Origin: Desulfuromonadales bacterium
GTDB lineage: Bacteria > Desulfobacterota > Desulfuromonadia > Geobacterales > Pseudopelobacteraceae
Length of the DNA: 42,395 nt
Assembly: GCA_013377095.1 (NCBI GenBank)
Contig: JACAAY010000043.1
Span: 1-42,395 of the forward strand
Reading direction: 5' to 3'
Translations under genes and position numbers: made by a program
In this document: piece after piece, positions 1-7,367 of the stretch
Layout of the letters: each line of letters begins with the position of its first letter
Position numbering within the stretch: position 1 is the stretch's first letter
The notes under the pieces: model-generated
What the model was told of the DNA's origin: nothing
Database searches by the model: none
What the model saw: the letters and a program-made list of their open reading frames with translations, nothing else

Positions 1-53
1 TACGACAAAAATGCGTATGCCCAAGGGGGCCTTACATAGTATCCAGGAAGAAG

Positions 54-75
54 CACCGGCCAAAAACCGCCGGTG
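54..75. other. Short GC-rich hairpin in the leader region
   Basis: Perfect 7-bp inverted repeat (CACCGGC / GCCGGTG) around an 8-nt loop, with near-complementary flanks. It lies upstream of the first gene and has no T-run, so it is not a convincing terminator. The first 184 bases contain no gene I can support. Confidence 0.4.
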
Positions 76-184
76 TTCTCCCGCACCGTTATTTCGAAAG
101 CCATAGAGTGATGAAGTGGCCGACTACAACACCGGCTAATGCACAAATAATCCCATACAAAGGTTCCCACCAAGGAGATTTATA

Positions 185-622
185 GTGAGCGTCAATTCGA
201 GTATTTATCCCATCATTGGAACTTTTGTCGGAGTCGCTCTCGGAGCTTGGCTCGCAAGAAACACCGCCTTCAAGATTGTTGACCGGCAAGAGAAAAACAG
301 AGACTTCCTTGCGCTGAAAAATTCGTTTATTCCTGCCATGAGAATCCTCAGGAAAGACCAGTTTACCACGGAAGAGTTTAAAAGATTCCCCACACTCTTT
401 GAAAATCAGGATATTGCTATGTTGTCCTTTGTCGGGCATCTCGGCGGAGAAAACAGGAGGTGTTTTGACGAATATTGGAACAAGTATAAAGAGTGGCAGA
501 AAGAATTTGAAAACCTTGAAACAGGAATGGAAAATGCGGGCATAGTATTGTTGACAAGTACAAGGCGACCTGAACTTGTGAAGTTGATAGAAGATATTCT
601 TGAAGCCGCTAAAAAATACTGA
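185..622 (+). CDS. Hypothetical membrane-anchored protein (probable integron cassette gene)
   Basis: A 145-residue protein of unknown function. Residues about 8-24 form one hydrophobic segment (IYPIIGTFVGVALGAWLA); the rest is charged, rich in Phe, Glu and Lys, and probably cytoplasmic and helical. The start is GTG at 185, preceded by AAGGAG with 7-nt spacing. No domain recognised. It sits 65 nt before an attC-like site (688-754), and its composition is more A/T-rich than the flanking site, which is typical of a gene cassette. A longer ORF on the opposite strand (89-625) is a shadow. I am fairly sure the gene is real and unsure of any role. Confidence 0.6.
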   Translation: MSVNSSIYPIIGTFVGVALGAWLARNTAFKIVDRQEKNRDFLALKNSFIPAMRILRKDQFTTEEFKRFPTLFENQDIAMLSFVGHLGGENRRCFDEYWNKYKEWQKEFENLETGMENAGIVLLTSTRRPELVKLIEDILEAAKKY

Positions 623-687
623 CATTTTCCCATCTCCTTTTCTCTCCCCGCAGGAAGGTCAAGGCGTGCTGCCGGAGATGACGGAAT

Positions 688-754
688 GTCATAACCAGCC
701 CCATGGACGCGGACGGCGAAAACCCGCGCCGGTCATGGGGGCACCCCGTTAGAC
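688..754 (+). repeat. attC-like recombination site 1
   Basis: A 67-nt imperfect inverted repeat. Its left end has TCATAAC and its right end GTTAGAC, which matches the integron core consensus GTTRRRY. Inside, CCATG/CATGG and CGCGG/CCGCG pair, with unpaired bases between, giving the bulged hairpin that integron integrases recognise. A second site of the same length lies at 2087-2153, and the 24 or so bases from the core onward are nearly identical in both. No integrase gene is in the window. Confidence 0.6.
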
Positions 755-798
755 TTCAAAAAGTGACAAAAAGACTAAATATCCATTTTGGGGGGGAT

Positions 799-826
799 GA
801 CCGGTTCACGCGCGCGTGAACCGGTC
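799..826. repeat. 28-bp perfect palindrome
   Basis: A perfect inverted repeat without spacer: each half is GACCGGTTCACGCG or its complement. It lies 37 nt before the GTG start of the next small gene, inside the putative cassette. It could be an operator or a cruciform-forming element; there is no T-run, so it is not an obvious terminator. Confidence 0.7.
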
Positions 827-862
827 AATAGCGAGTTGCCCCATGGAAGATAGAGGTGATAC

Positions 863-1099
863 GTGTCGAGAAAGCTAAGCAGAAATGAAATGATATTTGC
901 GCTAATTTTAATCTTGGGTTTTGTGGCTGGGGCATATGTGGCCGAAGTTTATTTTGGCTTTTCAAACTCACAAATATTAAAAGTCCTAATCCCCTTGAGC
1001 CTCTTGACCACCTTCGTCGAACGTTTTCTAAATAAAAATAAGAAAATTGGCAAGAAGCTGTTTTTGAATGAGCAAGAAAGAAAAAGATATTTGGGGTAG
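863..1099 (+). CDS. Small hypothetical membrane protein (probable cassette gene)
   Basis: A 78-residue protein with two predicted membrane helices at about residues 9-28 (MIFALILILGFVAGAYVAEV) and 38-52, and a basic, lysine-rich C-terminus, so both ends are probably cytoplasmic. The start is GTG at 863, with AGAGGTGAT just upstream as a plausible ribosome binding site. No family recognised. It follows attC-like site 1 and shares a putative 1.4-kb cassette with the RDD protein gene downstream, unless a degenerate site lies between them. Confidence 0.55.
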   Translation: MSRKLSRNEMIFALILILGFVAGAYVAEVYFGFSNSQILKVLIPLSLLTTFVERFLNKNKKIGKKLFLNEQERKRYLG

Positions 1100-1187
1100 G
1101 TGGGGTTCAGGCTTTCTAGATGATAAGTGGACGTGAGAATTGGTGGAGATGGTTGTGAAGGGATGATGAAGTTTGTTTCGGTAATTA

Positions 1188-1262
1188 CTTATATGAGGAA
1201 GATCGCGAGTTCCTTATATCGGCCATAACTTTCTTATATAGGTATTAAATGGCTTATATATG
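1188..1262. repeat. Four short iterated CTTATAT repeats
   Basis: The heptamer CTTATAT starts at 1188, 1213, 1233 and 1253 (spacings 25, 20 and 20 nt), usually followed by two bases and GG. The 20-nt phasing places copies two through four on one helical face. They fill the A/T-rich gap before the RDD gene and may be a regulator-binding array. Function is unknown. Confidence 0.5.
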
Positions 1263-1316
1263 GAAACGTACTAATAAGTCGTTATGTCAAAGCAGAAGAC
1301 AGGAGATTAAAGACAG

Positions 1317-2084
1317 ATGGATACGACCGAAGTACTTTTTGCTACGTTACCACGTCGGATTAAGGCTGCCATAATAGACGGGGTAGTCTTGCTAACATTA
1401 ATGATACTTTCTCCCTTGACGATTAGCATGTTGATCGGAAGAGATACTGGCGCAAATGCCATAGCAATGTATTTTCCACCTCTTTTCCTTGAGCCTCTTC
1501 TTATCTCATTTCTTGGGTTTACATTGGGACAATACATTTTTGGAATTCAAGTGATACGAATGGAGACTGGTGGGAAATGCCCGCTTCCAGCCTCCTTTTT
1601 GAGGTACTTCTTAAAAACAATTTTAGGCAGCTTCTCAATGGTCTATATGTTGTTCAGTAAAAAACATCAAGCCATTCATGATCATCTTGCTAAAACATTA
1701 GTGGTGTTGTCACGGAGAAGAATTGAACAAAACCCAGAATTTGCAAATAACGGAGAAACAGAACAAAACATTGAAGCTGACATCACCTATAATTATCCTT
1801 CAGCAATAAGAAGATTTTTTTTGTTTTGTGTTTGGGCAGCTATCACATTAATTGTTCTGGGAATAGTTGCCGAATGTACAACCTTGATATTTGTTCCAGG
1901 CTATACTCTTGATACTGAAAAAATGCCAAAACAAATCGAAGTTATCTATAACCTGATTTACGCAGTCCTATTTATTTGGTTTGCAGTGTTAGCTTCAAAG
2001 GGACAATTGCCCGGGGCAAGAAGAAGGAAAAAAGAGATTCAAGCAATCCAGGAAACACCAGCAGAGAAAGAAAATTGGTTTTGA
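1317..2084 (+). CDS. RDD family membrane protein
   Basis: A 255-residue protein with an N-terminal RDD domain: residues about 9-140 include PRRIKAAIIDGVVLL, an Arg-Asp-type first helix, then GQYIFGIQVIR and the family's late HxxIHDHLAKT-like block (KKHQAIHDHLAKTLVV). Two more hydrophobic segments follow at about 163-190 and 206-226. RDD proteins are small integral membrane proteins of mostly unknown function; some are linked to ion or osmotic balance. The start is ATG at 1317 after AGGAG (1300s). The stop is 2 nt before attC-like site 2, as in compact cassettes. The family call is firm and the function open. Confidence 0.8.
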   Translation: MDTTEVLFATLPRRIKAAIIDGVVLLTLMILSPLTISMLIGRDTGANAIAMYFPPLFLEPLLISFLGFTLGQYIFGIQVIRMETGGKCPLPASFLRYFLKTILGSFSMVYMLFSKKHQAIHDHLAKTLVVLSRRRIEQNPEFANNGETEQNIEADITYNYPSAIRRFFLFCVWAAITLIVLGIVAECTTLIFVPGYTLDTEKMPKQIEVIYNLIYAVLFIWFAVLASKGQLPGARRRKKEIQAIQETPAEKENWF

Positions 2085-2086
2085 AT

Positions 2087-2153
2087 GACATAACCACTCG
2101 GCGGCAGCAGGTCTCCGCTAACGCTTCTCCGCTGCGTCTCGGCCCCGTTAGAC
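2087..2153 (+). repeat. attC-like recombination site 2
   Basis: A 67-nt imperfect inverted repeat with ACATAAC on the left and GTTAGAC on the right, plus inner pairing of CGG.. and CAGC/GCTG. It has the same length and order as site 1, and the same bases continue after the core (TTCAAAA, then GTGACAAA). It starts directly after the RDD stop codon and ends 17 nt before the next gene. Recombination would occur between G and TTAGAC, so the segment 749-2147 would be one cassette. Confidence 0.6.
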
Positions 2154-2170
2154 TTCAAAAGGTGACAAAA

Positions 2171-2461
2171 ATGAAGAAGTTTCTAATTGTTCTGAATGTT
2201 CTTGCCATTATCGGATTTTCTATTTCGACAGCAAAATTTGCCGTGAGGGGAAACGAACTGCAGCTGGACGCCATAGTCTCTTCAGTGGTTTTGATTGTTA
2301 TTAACTCGCTGTGCTCAGCATGGCTCTATAATAGAGCGGAAAAATATAAAGTTGAATGGGCCCTTTTGGGCTTCATTGGAAATCTGACGGCTTTACTCTC
2401 TTTCTGGTTATTAAAAGACGTAATGGACAACTGGAAGCGAGGTAAACGTAACTTCAGTTGA
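2171..2461 (+). CDS. Small hypothetical membrane protein (probable cassette gene)
   Basis: A 96-residue protein with three hydrophobic stretches: about 5-22 (LIVLNVLAIIGFSIST), 36-54 (IVSSVVLIVINSLCSAWLY) and 67-82 (LLGFIGNLTALLSFWLL). It has a basic C-terminus. The ATG at 2171 is preceded by GGTGAC and lies 17 nt after attC-like site 2. An earlier in-frame start (1976) would overlap the RDD gene and read through the attC-like site, so it was rejected. Family not recognised. I see no third attC-like site after it, so the array may end here. Confidence 0.6.
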   Translation: MKKFLIVLNVLAIIGFSISTAKFAVRGNELQLDAIVSSVVLIVINSLCSAWLYNRAEKYKVEWALLGFIGNLTALLSFWLLKDVMDNWKRGKRNFS

Positions 2462-2632
2462 GTAAGACAATGAAAGGCAATAAGGGGAAAGGCTGTTTAT
2501 TGACAAACACCGACACTCCCCATTTCCCCTGTTTCCCACACAATTTCATGATCACAGTATCGATGTTCCGTTTGGGGTGGTGAGCAAGGGAGTCATTGAG
2601 AGATGGCGCAAACATTTTAGGAGGAAAACATT

Positions 2633-3397
2633 ATGTTACGTAATGTTAAGTGCTTAGGACTGATCTTGTTTGCACTTAGTTTGGTATCATCAATTGCGTT
2701 CGCAGATGTTGAAATTGGTAATATCAAGATTAAAGACGACGGCAGGATCGTTTTCTCGGATAACAGCGAACAATCTACGGCAACCCTGAAAGGTGACAAG
2801 GGAGATAAGGGTGAAAAAGGAGATCCTGGTACACCTGGAAGCCAGGTCACAAGAGATGCAATATGCCAAACCTATGCTGATGACAATCTGCCGGCCCCGC
2901 CTTTTTGTCATAAGAAGATCATTTTCATTACCAGTAATGAATTCACGAGTAACCTGGGTGGCTTGGTAGGTGCCGATTCTAAATGCCAGGAAGCTGCAAA
3001 TGTTGCCACATTACAGGGAATTTACAAAGCTTGGCTCTCAGATTCTAATATCTCTGCAAGAGATCGTTTAGCACACAGCCCTGCAGCGTATGTTCGTGTA
3101 GATGGTTCTACCGTTGCAAATAACTGGACCGATTTGACGGATGGCTGGTTAAAAGAACCAATAATGATCGATGAATTCAGGAATAATCTGGTCGGTCAGG
3201 GAGCTGCTGCATGGACAGGCACAGATGCCTACGGTAGAAGTACTGGTAACAACTGTGCGGATTGGACTTCAACAAGTCAAGGCTGGTTCGAGCTTGGAAG
3301 TGCTGACAATATTGGTAGTGGCTGGAGTGGTGGTTCGGTCAATGCCTGCGGCTCAAATAACAACAAACCTTTTAGGCTCATCTGCATTCAGCAGTGA
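2633..3397 (+). CDS. Secreted DUF1554 protein with collagen-like repeat
   Basis: A 254-residue exported protein. Residues 1-24 are a signal peptide (hydrophobic LILFALSLVSSIAFA, cleavage near AFA-D). About 54-71 are six Gly-X-Y triplets (GDKGDKGEKGDPGTPGSQ), a short collagen-like stalk. From about residue 96 to the end is a DUF1554 domain with a C-type-lectin-like look: KIIFITSNEFTSNLGGLVGA, several Trp residues (WTDLTDGW, WTGTDAYG, DWTSTSQGW) and paired cysteines near the C-terminus. DUF1554 is known from surface proteins of Leptospira and others. A strong AGGAGG precedes ATG 2633. Role in adhesion or binding is an inference. Confidence 0.8.
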   Translation: MLRNVKCLGLILFALSLVSSIAFADVEIGNIKIKDDGRIVFSDNSEQSTATLKGDKGDKGEKGDPGTPGSQVTRDAICQTYADDNLPAPPFCHKKIIFITSNEFTSNLGGLVGADSKCQEAANVATLQGIYKAWLSDSNISARDRLAHSPAAYVRVDGSTVANNWTDLTDGWLKEPIMIDEFRNNLVGQGAAAWTGTDAYGRSTGNNCADWTSTSQGWFELGSADNIGSGWSGGSVNACGSNNNKPFRLICIQQ

Positions 3398-3660
3398 AAT
3401 AGGATAGGTGGGGGCAGGCTTCCACTGTTGCATCATTCGGTCTAAAGAATAGTAGCACTGAGAATCGGCATGGTGGTTTGACCCACCATCGGCGTCCAAC
3501 ACTAACCCATGTTACAATACAACTAGCCGATAATTCAGGTTTTTAAAGATTCAGGTTGATCACCATTCAACGCCGATGAAGGGTCAAAGTTGGAATCTGA
3601 TTCACAGTCTGCGGTAAATGCCTGTCTGACCCGAGGTGCGATCAGAGGGCAGCGTCATTG
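3398..3660. other. Intergenic region with a small hairpin
   Basis: No gene seen. A 7-bp stem (ATGGTGG/CCACCAT, loop TTTGAC) lies at 3470-3489 and may mark the end of the DUF1554 transcript, though it lacks a T-run. Confidence 0.35.
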
Positions 3661-4023
3661 TTACGAGTCCCGGTGAACGGTTACCGGTGAGAATGCCGGC
3701 AGGCAGACAGCCACGTATTCCGCGCCCCCTGCTTCTGGTGTGGAGTAGCGGACCCATTGCCCGGCAGGTGCGATCACCGCCTGTCCGGTGAATACGTCAT
3801 GCACGCCATTTTCAGTTTCCAGGCGAAGCATACCCGACAATACAAGCGTGTACTCGTCAAATTCTGGCGTCTGTCCCGGCTCTTCCCATCCTTCCTCGCT
3901 CACCATCTTTGCAATGCTCAGCGTCTCGGTAGCAGAATTAATCCGCCCGACATATTCCTCGATCCGCTTTGGCATATTCCCAACCGATTCAATTATGGTT
4001 GGTGTTTTAATCAATGTCACCAT
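3661..4023 (-). CDS. Cupin-domain protein (EutQ-like)
   Basis: A 120-residue single-domain cupin. The central part (residues about 48-105) has the two cupin blocks: PEFDEYTLVLSGMLRLET and then GQAVIAPAGQWVRYSTP. The His-rich metal site of classical cupins is weak here: the usual HxH is replaced by FDEY, closest to EutQ-like or ethanolamine-type cupins. The start is ATG at 4023, with GGGAGA seven bases upstream; a longer in-frame start at 4053 lacks such a site. It is the last gene of the leftward operon, 19 nt after the SOUL gene. It is probably a small-molecule binding or sensing protein; the ligand is unknown. Confidence 0.7.
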   Translation of the reverse strand: MVTLIKTPTIIESVGNMPKRIEEYVGRINSATETLSIAKMVSEEGWEEPGQTPEFDEYTLVLSGMLRLETENGVHDVFTGQAVIAPAGQWVRYSTPEAGGAEYVAVCLPAFSPVTVHRDS

Positions 4024-4042
4024 GCAATTCTCCCTGGCTGAA

Positions 4043-4672
4043 TCAGAGTGCACCTGCAGCTACCGGAATCAGGATCTCATTACGGCGCATGAACCACAGC
4101 GTAAATGGAGGATTATAACGCGCCCAGACCGGTTCACCCACAACGCGAAACTGGTTATTCCGTATCCAGGTTTCAAGTTTTTCTTTGTTGAGCAGATACT
4201 TCTCCTCACTCCAGAAACCGGAATAGCGAACAGCTGCCACCCGGCGGGCAGGAACCTGCCGGAGCTTAATGTTTGGATTATCGGGAGTCGGCAGCGTTTC
4301 CATGGTGTACGAAGCCGGCATCGTGAAACTCACGGCCCACCTGTCCTGTATCCGCTGCTGGCTGACCGGAGCGGTCATGGCTATGTTCTCCCCTTTCTGT
4401 TCCTGCGCAACCGGAGCCGTCATTGCTATCTTGCCGCGCGATTTGTTGTCGCCGGAGATGTAGCGAAACAGCGGTCTGAAAGCCCTGTTACCTGCATCTT
4501 TTCGGTCTCCTTCAACAATGATTTCGGCGAGAATCTGTGGAGCGTAGTCGCGCAGCTCAAAAGTATCGTCGGTTTTTATAACCGTGTAGGGGGCTTCTTC
4601 AGTTGCCATGGCAGATAGAGCTCCTATGAGCATGAGTAAGGTTGACGCGAGTACCAGTCGTATCGGTTTCAT
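4043..4672 (-). CDS. SOUL-family heme-binding protein
   Basis: A 209-residue protein of the SOUL family. Residues 1-24 form a signal peptide (RLVLASTLLMLIGALSAMA). The mature part starts with the SOUL signature YTVIKTDDTFELRDYAPQ, followed by NRAFRPLFRYISGDN and the repeated IAMTAPV motif, present twice. SOUL proteins bind heme or act in stress responses. The start at ATG 4672 overlaps the stop of the CFA-like gene by 4 nt (ATGA), which indicates translational coupling; two codons upstream there is only a TTG. SOUL proteins are regular members of the CFA/DUF1365/amine-oxidase neighbourhood in other bacteria. The export prediction places it in the periplasm. Confidence 0.85.
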   Translation of the reverse strand: MKPIRLVLASTLLMLIGALSAMATEEAPYTVIKTDDTFELRDYAPQILAEIIVEGDRKDAGNRAFRPLFRYISGDNKSRGKIAMTAPVAQEQKGENIAMTAPVSQQRIQDRWAVSFTMPASYTMETLPTPDNPNIKLRQVPARRVAAVRYSGFWSEEKYLLNKEKLETWIRNNQFRVVGEPVWARYNPPFTLWFMRRNEILIPVAAGAL

Positions 4673-5712
4673 CTGCAATCACCAGAAACCTTCCTGAGCA
4701 GGTAGTGCCCGACAAACCACTCATTACCGTTGTTATAGCCAAACAGCTCGGCGCAGGCCATGAAAAAGACCCTCCAGCGCTGGAACCAGATTTCTGCTCC
4801 CTCACCGTAGACCTCTTCCAGAACCGGCATGATCTGTTCACGACGGGCGTCCTGCTGCAGGAGCCAATCCTCGCAGGTCTGCTGGTAATGGCGGCCGTTG
4901 ACCCGCCAGTGTTTTTCCACCAGCAGATGGTCGTTGAAGTAAAACAGCAGGTGATCGGACGGCATGATGCCGCCGGTGAAGAAATAGCGACCCATCCAGT
5001 TATCATCCCCTTCGGTCTCGAAAAAGTAGGCCAGTTCGCGATGACAGAAGATGTGCACGAACAGTCGCCCGTCCGGCTTCAACCAGCCGGAGATGCGCCG
5101 CAGTAGCTCGGCATAGTTGCGCATATGTTCGAACATCTCCACCGAGACCACCCGGTCGAAGGTATCGTCGAAGGAGAAAACGTTCATGTCGGCGGTGATG
5201 ACCCGCACGTTGGTGAAACCCTTCTCGCGGCAGACCGATTGAATATATTCCCGTTGCGGGGCTGAATTGGAGAGTGCCGTTATACGGGAATTCGGGTGCT
5301 GTTCGGCCATCCAGATCGTCAGGGAACCCCAGCCGCATCCAAGCTCCAGAATATCCATTCCATCTTCCAGGCCAGCCCTGCGGCAGGTTTCCGCCAGCAT
5401 GGCTTCTTCGGCAGCGGCAATGCCGGTCACTTCGATCGGGTAGAGGCAGCTGCTGTACTTCCGGCGTGGTCCCAGCACCTGGGCGAAAAATGCCGGGGGG
5501 AGCTCGTAGTGCTGGTCATTTGCTGCTTCCGTCTCGATCGCCAGTGGACTGCTCCGCAGGGTGGCAAAGAATTCACTTTGCCGCTTGCGCTCGACCTCCG
5601 TGTCTCCGTGATACTCATCCTGCAGTCGCTTCCGCAGCAGTCGTCTGATTCCCCGCCTGATGACCGCATCCGGCAGCACCCCTTTTTCCATCAGTCCAAC
5701 CAGCATGTTCAT
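4669..5712 (-). CDS. CFA-synthase-like SAM-dependent methyltransferase (leftward copy)
   Basis: A 347-residue class I SAM methyltransferase of the cyclopropane fatty acid synthase superfamily. The SAM site is DILELGCGWGSLTIWMA (about 119-135), followed by the acidic strand end ITALSNS and DRVVSVEMFEHM. It is shorter than canonical CFA synthase, lacks much of the N-terminal lipid-binding domain, and belongs to the subgroup found beside DUF1295 and DUF1499 genes. The likely substrate is an unsaturated acyl chain in phospholipid, which would be methylated rather than necessarily cyclopropanated (inference). ATG 5712 has GAGGAGG 8 nt upstream and overlaps the DUF1499 stop by 4 nt. It is distinct from the second methyltransferase at 11042-12328. 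Confidence 0.85.
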   Translation of the reverse strand: MNMLVGLMEKGVLPDAVIRRGIRRLLRKRLQDEYHGDTEVERKRQSEFFATLRSSPLAIETEAANDQHYELPPAFFAQVLGPRRKYSSCLYPIEVTGIAAAEEAMLAETCRRAGLEDGMDILELGCGWGSLTIWMAEQHPNSRITALSNSAPQREYIQSVCREKGFTNVRVITADMNVFSFDDTFDRVVSVEMFEHMRNYAELLRRISGWLKPDGRLFVHIFCHRELAYFFETEGDDNWMGRYFFTGGIMPSDHLLFYFNDHLLVEKHWRVNGRHYQQTCEDWLLQQDARREQIMPVLEEVYGEGAEIWFQRWRVFFMACAELFGYNNGNEWFVGHYLLRKVSGDCR

Positions 5713-6164
5713 GGTTGTACCTCCTCTGGGGAGAATTCACGGCGGATATCCTCCAAACGACTGCGGTTTTTGCCCAGATCCGAATACCCCAACCGTGACG
5801 CGGATCGAACGTGTATGACCCGCTTAACCCTGTCCAGCAGGAATTCTCCGTCGTCGACAAAAAAAGTCGTGTGCAACTCGACCCGTAGATAGCCCGGGCT
5901 CTCCTCGATAACGGCAGTGTCACTCCGCAGCGCCAGAATCTGCTTCAGCCGTGCAAAGGCGGTGTCGGGATCGCCACTGAACGCCAGCGGTGCGATACGG
6001 TGTCGCTCGTCGGAGGCCTGACTCGACACACAGTTGGGTGACGACGGACAGGAAGACAATCTGTCGTCCCGCACCCCCAGATTGTGCGGGCGTTCCCCGG
6101 CGCAGGCTGCCAGCAAGCTCGATAAAATACCCATAACCATGGTCCTTCGTAATCGTAGTATCAT
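5709..6164 (-). CDS. DUF1499 lipoprotein
   Basis: A 151-residue protein with a lipoprotein signal: MILRLRRTMVMGILSSLLAAC places a cysteine at residue 21 in a lipobox (LLAAC). The rest is a DUF1499 domain, recognisable by CPSSPNCVSSQASDERHRIAP and the later FVDDGEFLLDRVKRVIHVRSASRLGYSDLGKNR. DUF1499 function is unknown; it is common in the same neighbourhood as CFA-like genes. It is the first gene of the leftward operon (GGGAG before ATG 6164), divergent from the chalcone-isomerase-like gene across a 164-bp promoter region. Confidence 0.85.
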   Translation of the reverse strand: MILRLRRTMVMGILSSLLAACAGERPHNLGVRDDRLSSCPSSPNCVSSQASDERHRIAPLAFSGDPDTAFARLKQILALRSDTAVIEESPGYLRVELHTTFFVDDGEFLLDRVKRVIHVRSASRLGYSDLGKNRSRLEDIRREFSPEEVQP

Positions 6165-6328
6165 TGACTGCTCCCACTTTCAGCTCAACCCAAAACGCAT
6201 TTCATTTCTCTTCATGGATCCAACGTGAAAGAGCCGTTACGGCAGTTTGAAGTTAAAGGGAGGATACGGGTTGCTTATTATTTTACTTGTCATATAGTTT
6301 ATCAATAAGTTAACGAGGAATACGCTAC
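6165..6328. promoter_or_regulatory. Divergent promoter region of the lipid-modification block
   Basis: Both arms of the block start from here. For the rightward arm, TTGCTT (6271-6276) and TATAGT (6293-6298) with a 16-nt spacer could be a housekeeping-type promoter. No ECF-sigma motif typical of ChrR-controlled blocks was convincing. Weak call. Confidence 0.35.
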
Positions 6329-7027
6329 ATGGAAACGTCTCAGGGTTCAATACCTATTACCGGAGCTGCCGGTTTCATGGGCTGGCGTTTGACACAACGA
6401 CTGCTTGATGACCAGATGCGTCAACCTACAAGTATTATTTCAAAAGTGAAAGATCTCTGCCTCCGGTTTTGGTGTGTCTTTTTTCTGCTGCCGGCACTGC
6501 ATTGCTGTATCCCTGTACCGTCTCACGCCCTGACCGTTGAACATATCCCTTTTGCCGACCGCACGACCATCGGGGGTAAACCGCTGCCGCTGCGCAATGC
6601 GGCCCTGTTGCATTATTTGAAATTTTTAATGGCCTATGTGGCGGCCCTCTACCTGCCGGAGGGGGTCAAGGCGGAAGATGTCCTGTCCGACGTGCCCAAA
6701 CGCCTTGAGATCAGCTACCTGGTATCGATCAAGGGACCGGATTTTGATAAGGGCGCCGCGCCGGTCCTGGAACGCAACCAGACACCGGCGGAACTCGCCA
6801 AGCTGCAGCGGCGCATCGACCGGATCAATGCCGCCTATAAGGACGTAAAGCCAGGGGACCGCTACTCCCTGACCTATCTGCCGGGTCGGGGAACGGAGCT
6901 TGCCCTGAACGGCACGCCGTTGATCATCATCGAGGGGGCCGATTTCGCCGCCGCCTATTTCGGCATCTGGCTGGGGCGCGAGCCGATCGATGCAAAGCTG
7001 AAACGCGACCTGCTGAAAGGACGCTGA
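6329..7027 (+). CDS. Chalcone-isomerase-like protein with a foreign N-terminus
   Basis: A 232-residue protein. Residues about 70-228 are a chalcone-isomerase-like domain as found in bacterial exported proteins (LPLRNAALLHYLKFLMAYVA, KRLEISYLVSIKG, ELALNGTPLIIIEGADFAAAYFGIWLG). A signal-peptide-like stretch (CLRFWCVFFLLPALHCC) lies at about 46-62. Residues 8-28 (IPITGAAGFMGWRLTQRLLDD) look instead like the nucleotide-binding start of an SDR/epimerase (TGxxGxxG). The natural start may therefore be Met30 (6416), which has no ribosome binding site, while ATG 6329 has CGAGGA upstream. An in-frame fusion with an SDR gene remnant is the simplest reading. Plant-type chalcone isomerisation is not implied; the role in this block is unknown. 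Confidence 0.75.
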   Translation: METSQGSIPITGAAGFMGWRLTQRLLDDQMRQPTSIISKVKDLCLRFWCVFFLLPALHCCIPVPSHALTVEHIPFADRTTIGGKPLPLRNAALLHYLKFLMAYVAALYLPEGVKAEDVLSDVPKRLEISYLVSIKGPDFDKGAAPVLERNQTPAELAKLQRRIDRINAAYKDVKPGDRYSLTYLPGRGTELALNGTPLIIIEGADFAAAYFGIWLGREPIDAKLKRDLLKGR

Positions 7028-7028
7028 C

Positions 7029-7367
7029 ATGAAGAAACTCCTGACCGGTGTCTGCTGTCTTGTTCTGGCGGTAATGCTCTATGTTACCATCAGCGCCTCG
7101 CTGCAGCAGGACATCGTCAGCGCAACTCAGAAGCTCTGGCCCGATCCCTGGTTCCGGGCCACCCTGGCCGACGCCTACTGCGGTTTCCTCTTCTTCTGGC
7201 TGTGGGTCGCCTGGCGCGAACAGTCTGTTGCAATACGTGTCCTTTGGTTCATCCTGATCATGACCCTGGGCAACCTCGCCATGGCCGGTTACCTGCTGCT
7301 GCAGTTGCGGCATATCCGCAGCGGAGAAAATTTGGGCAGACTCTTTTCCCGGAAGCTGTCCCCATGA
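7029..7367 (+). CDS. Small membrane protein, DUF1475-like (tentative)
   Basis: A 112-residue protein with three likely membrane helices: about 4-21 (LLTGVCCLVLAVMLYVTI), 44-62 (ADAYCGFLFFWLWVAWRE) and 68-92 (VLWFILIMTLGNLAMAGYLLLQLR). The order and the LGNxAxAxYLL pattern resemble DUF1475, but I hold that only tentatively. It starts one base after the stop of the chalcone-isomerase-like gene, so the two are co-translated. Its stop overlaps the ATG of the DUF523 remnant. Confidence 0.6.
   Translation: MKKLLTGVCCLVLAVMLYVTISASLQQDIVSATQKLWPDPWFRATLADAYCGFLFFWLWVAWREQSVAIRVLWFILIMTLGNLAMAGYLLLQLRHIRSGENLGRLFSRKLSP

Noticed and set aside
89..625. 178-codon reverse frame over the first gene
   Set aside because: The forward gene has a good Shine-Dalgarno and fits the cassette layout; the reverse frame has none.
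1188..1262. CTTATAT repeats considered as a CRISPR array
   Set aside because: Repeats are only 7 nt with 13-18 nt between; CRISPR repeats are 20 nt or more with 30-nt spacers.
3788..4618. 276-codon frame antisense to the cupin and SOUL genes
   Set aside because: No family features, while the opposite strand has two coupled genes with clear domains.
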